A DNA stretch of 64,000 nt from Ramazzottius varieornatus (lineage: Eukaryota; Tardigrada; Eutardigrada; Parachela; Ramazzottiidae): assembly GCA_001949185.1 (NCBI GenBank), contig BDGG01000010.1, positions 228,469 to 292,468 on the forward strand, in the 5' to 3' direction. Made by a program: the position numbers and the translations under genes. The first letter of the stretch is position 1. Every line of letters begins with the position of its first letter. The notes beneath the pieces are model-generated. The model was not told the origin of the DNA, did no database searches, and was given only the letters and a program-made list of their open reading frames with translations. Of the stretch, positions 61,204 to 64,000 are shown one piece after another.

Positions 61204-64000
61204 TATGGGCCAAAGATTTATTTACGCTCAAAGCCTGGCGGCGACAAATGAAAGTGAAGTTTTTATTGCCGATGATGAAACGGCGCCCGTAATCGCATCA
61301 CATCGGGCTTCCCGGCGCGCTGACCGCGGTAGACTCGAAAGTCATAAGAATCAAACTGGGCTCAAGTGCACTTAGAACTTTACGAGCATATTTATGGCTT
61401 AGAATCCGCAAGATTAGAAGTTTGGCCGCAAGTATGCGGCAGATGATCGATGGGTCAGGGATATTACTTTGTGTTAGTTCGACATGTTTCGAGGAGGCGT
61501 ATGCCGCCCATCCATCTTATCAAGTTAGGAAGACATAAAATCTTACGACGGTTATTGCACGTTGAAGAGTTTGAAATTGCTTCTTGTTGACCACCTTTAA
61601 ACTTTGAAAACCTAGTCGGAAGTGTCAGGCGTTTTAACATATGGCTCTAACTGTAACACAACAATCTTTCCGACTGGGCGTGTCGTACGGTATAGCAGCC
61701 CACACAAAGTTGTACGAACTGTAGTGCATTCTTGCGTAGCTGGTGGAGTTATGCTAGCTGACCATTATTTTGAACTTCATTGCTGTCTTTCACGGATCAC
61801 GCTAACTTGTGCTTATCTCTGCCAGCGGCGCTGCGGTGATTTCAGATTGAATCTGCTTATGGACACAGCATGGAAAGGAATCACTAATTGACACCGTTGG
61901 AATTTATCTTGCAGATCGATATCGATGATGGACATGGATTGTGGTTCTCCCCCAGGAGCTCTACAACCTTCGCTTGACGGTGGTAGGTTTCGAACGTGAA
62001 GGAGTTTTGGTTCCATTTTTGCAATGGAAATGTCGGTAAATTCATCACTGTTATGCTATACAGAATTCACGGGTCAACAGAGCGACCGGAAGCAGCGGCC
62101 TAACTAGCAGTGGACAGCGGTCAAATAGGCTGATCTTGTGTTCATCCAGGACTAAATCAAACGTCTGCATCTCCAGAGAAATCCACGTTTGCTCCGGGTT
62201 ACTCCAAAGGTATGTACTACAGATAGCTGTAAAAAATTACTGCAGGAAAGAGGAACGTTCGCTCGGCTTCGAAATCAGTGTCGCGCTATCATGGTAAAAT
62301 TCAAGCAGGCTTTTCAAACCGCGTCGTCTTCTCGAAATTAACGAACCATCTACCGAGTTTTCGACGTGTATTTTTCTACGATCTTTCGTTAACTACAGAT
62401 TAAGCTTAGCTAGCGAATCACGTAAGTGTTAGAAAGATAGATCAGTTGGCGCAATGGTCCGTCTCCTCGCAATGTACAGTATACAATTGATTATCGCAGA
62501 CTATTAATTTTCTTCGTTTGAAGCAGCAAAATATGAAACTTATCCGAGCTTTTCTGCTTCGGTAAACACAGCAGCAGAGTTATCGGTTGACCTGTATCTC
62601 CCTCGATGTTGCAAATACCCGTAATTACCCCACAGTGCAATTTCGGCTTGTTCACGCAGAGGTTTTCTCGAACCCAGTATTCCACCGTAGATCATTTACG
62701 CAGCGGTGCTCAAAGCCCAAAACCGAAAAATGAGTTGATATCCCTTGTGTTAACGTGATGGTTGAAGTGGATGTTTGTTTAGTTGTCACACTCTTGACTC
62801 TTGATGCTCATGTTGGCTTTGGAAGCCGGTTTGGGCCATGGCTGCATCTGCGCATGCATACCATCGCTACAACCCGTCAGACCACTAGTACTACAAGACC
62901 GTCCATGTCTGACATATTTTATGAACGACGAGTCGACAGATCACTTCAACTGGCTTCAGCGACGCTGACTTTGACCCATATCAAAACGACAATGTGCTTT
63001 CATGCACCTTGTAGACTATATACAGATGCCTGCATTATCGTCTCCAGTTACCTTCCTGCATGCATACGCGCAGCCGGCTTTTCATCTGCGATGGTCAATA
63101 GTGCAGTAAACGGCACTAAAAGCAGTAAAGTCATATCTGTATGCTAATGTAAATACAGGACAAGATTGCCCGTATTGTTCTATCGAAACTGAGCTCTGCT
63201 CTGCCGGGACCTGGTAATTTGCTGTCCCATTGCGCAGCGCCCTGGAAATTTAGATAAGATATCGGTTATAGCCAATGTTTTATGCAGATGGTCCGCTGTC
63301 AAATATTCCTCCACTAACCAAGCTGCACCCAGATGAATTCGGGCGGAGAGTGTCAGGTTTCTGCGGGAAACATGAATGTACCGTGTCAAGCATTTATATA
63401 CGGTGTTTCGGTCTTACGAAACCTTGAGGTCCGTTACGGAAGGAAGAGGATTACAGTATCAATCGTTCATGGACGGAAATGTGTTCACAAACCAGGGAGA
63501 GATGGTTACATATCGTCTGACATAAAACAGTCTTACTCGACCAGTTTCAACGTTAACGCCGTGGTTCGCAGCATGGGTGTTGTCGAGGTTAGTCGACAGT
63601 GCGAAGCTGGCCGTATGCGACCGTGGAAAGGTTCGTGAGAAACTTCGTTCAGCGCGACTACGATTGAATAGCGTTATTATCCTCTTCATTTAATTAACTT
63701 CTCAATGTTGAAGAAAAGCTGAAGTATGACTTTAAAAGGAGTAAAGTTCATTTTTGATTGCGTAGCCGTAAAACTGATTGACATTCCCGCTTGTCGTCGC
63801 TTAATATGGTAATTAAACTCAATTACAATCAAAACGTTTCTTTCACATTTGGCGTTCGTGTACGGAAGGGCAATTTATGTCAGTTGTGGGTCGACTAATG
63901 CAAGCTGTGTAATGTCAGATGTTAACACGCGGCACGGTATGGAGTACTGAGGAACTTTAATAGCTCCTTCAAGCATCGATCATGAATTTGGATTGGTCTC
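61204..64000. other. No recognised gene
   Basis: Nearly 2.8 kb with only short frames on both strands and no convincing splice-linked exons, RNA gene or inverted repeat. It may be an intron or distal sequence of a gene beyond the window. Confidence 0.35.

Overview
This is a nuclear window from an invertebrate animal. Most genes are broken into many short exons by introns of about 50-120 bp with GT...AG ends. Recognisable proteins are metazoan: TMEM184C, a KDM4-type histone demethylase, a basigin-type immunoglobulin protein, CCDC22, mitochondrial EF-Tu, MMAA, LC8 dynein light chain, COQ5 and NAA25. I suspect an ecdysozoan, perhaps a tardigrade. That is inference from gene content, compactness and an extended mitochondrial EF-Tu; nothing in the window proves it. 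There is one assembly gap (7273-7453).

Layout. 0.3-2.4 kb: TMEM184C (-). 3.7-7.0 kb: KDM4 demethylase (+). 8.2-9.7 kb: basigin-like (-). 10.4-12.6 kb: uncharacterised family, copy A (-). 12.9-14.3 kb: mitochondrial poly(A) polymerase homologue that seems to lack its catalytic exon (-). 14.8-15.8 kb: small zinc-ribbon candidate (-). 16.3-19.2 kb: CCDC22 (-). 19.6-21.4 kb: a patchwork of gene fragments from COQ5, CCDC22 and NAA25, whose complete parents all lie in this window. 22.3-24.8 kb: second, divergent JmjN/JmjC protein (-). 25.6-28.2 kb: mitochondrial EF-Tu (+). 28.9-31.0 kb: unrecognised gene (+). 31.1-32.8 kb: MMAA (-). 34.9-35.2 kb: LC8 dynein light chain (+). 36.2-36.7 kb: secreted glycine-rich peptide with a TATA promoter (+). 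37.4-38.8 kb: complete COQ5 (-). 54.7-60.0 kb: NAA25 (-).

The stretch 32.9-34.3 kb and nearly all of 39.7-51.5 kb is transposon. The central feature is a 9.8-kb hAT element (39720-49510) bounded by a perfect 8-bp target duplication. It was inserted into the edge of an older hAT MITE. It carries a frameshifted transposase, two single-pass membrane protein genes, and a cluster of long fold-back sequences. One membrane protein brackets the transposase and shows a Ulp1/C48-like motif set in permuted order.

The gene-rich parts carry a different element: a short, almost fully palindromic MITE with a GTGGCGCAC core. It occurs at 19 loci (about 27 units). Seventeen of these are inside introns of predicted or decayed genes, and none lies in the transposon-rich middle.

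Functionally the intact genes are mixed housekeeping: chromatin demethylation, mitochondrial translation, ubiquinone synthesis and cobalamin handling, endosomal Commander recycling, N-terminal acetylation, and dynein. I see no operon-like logic among them.
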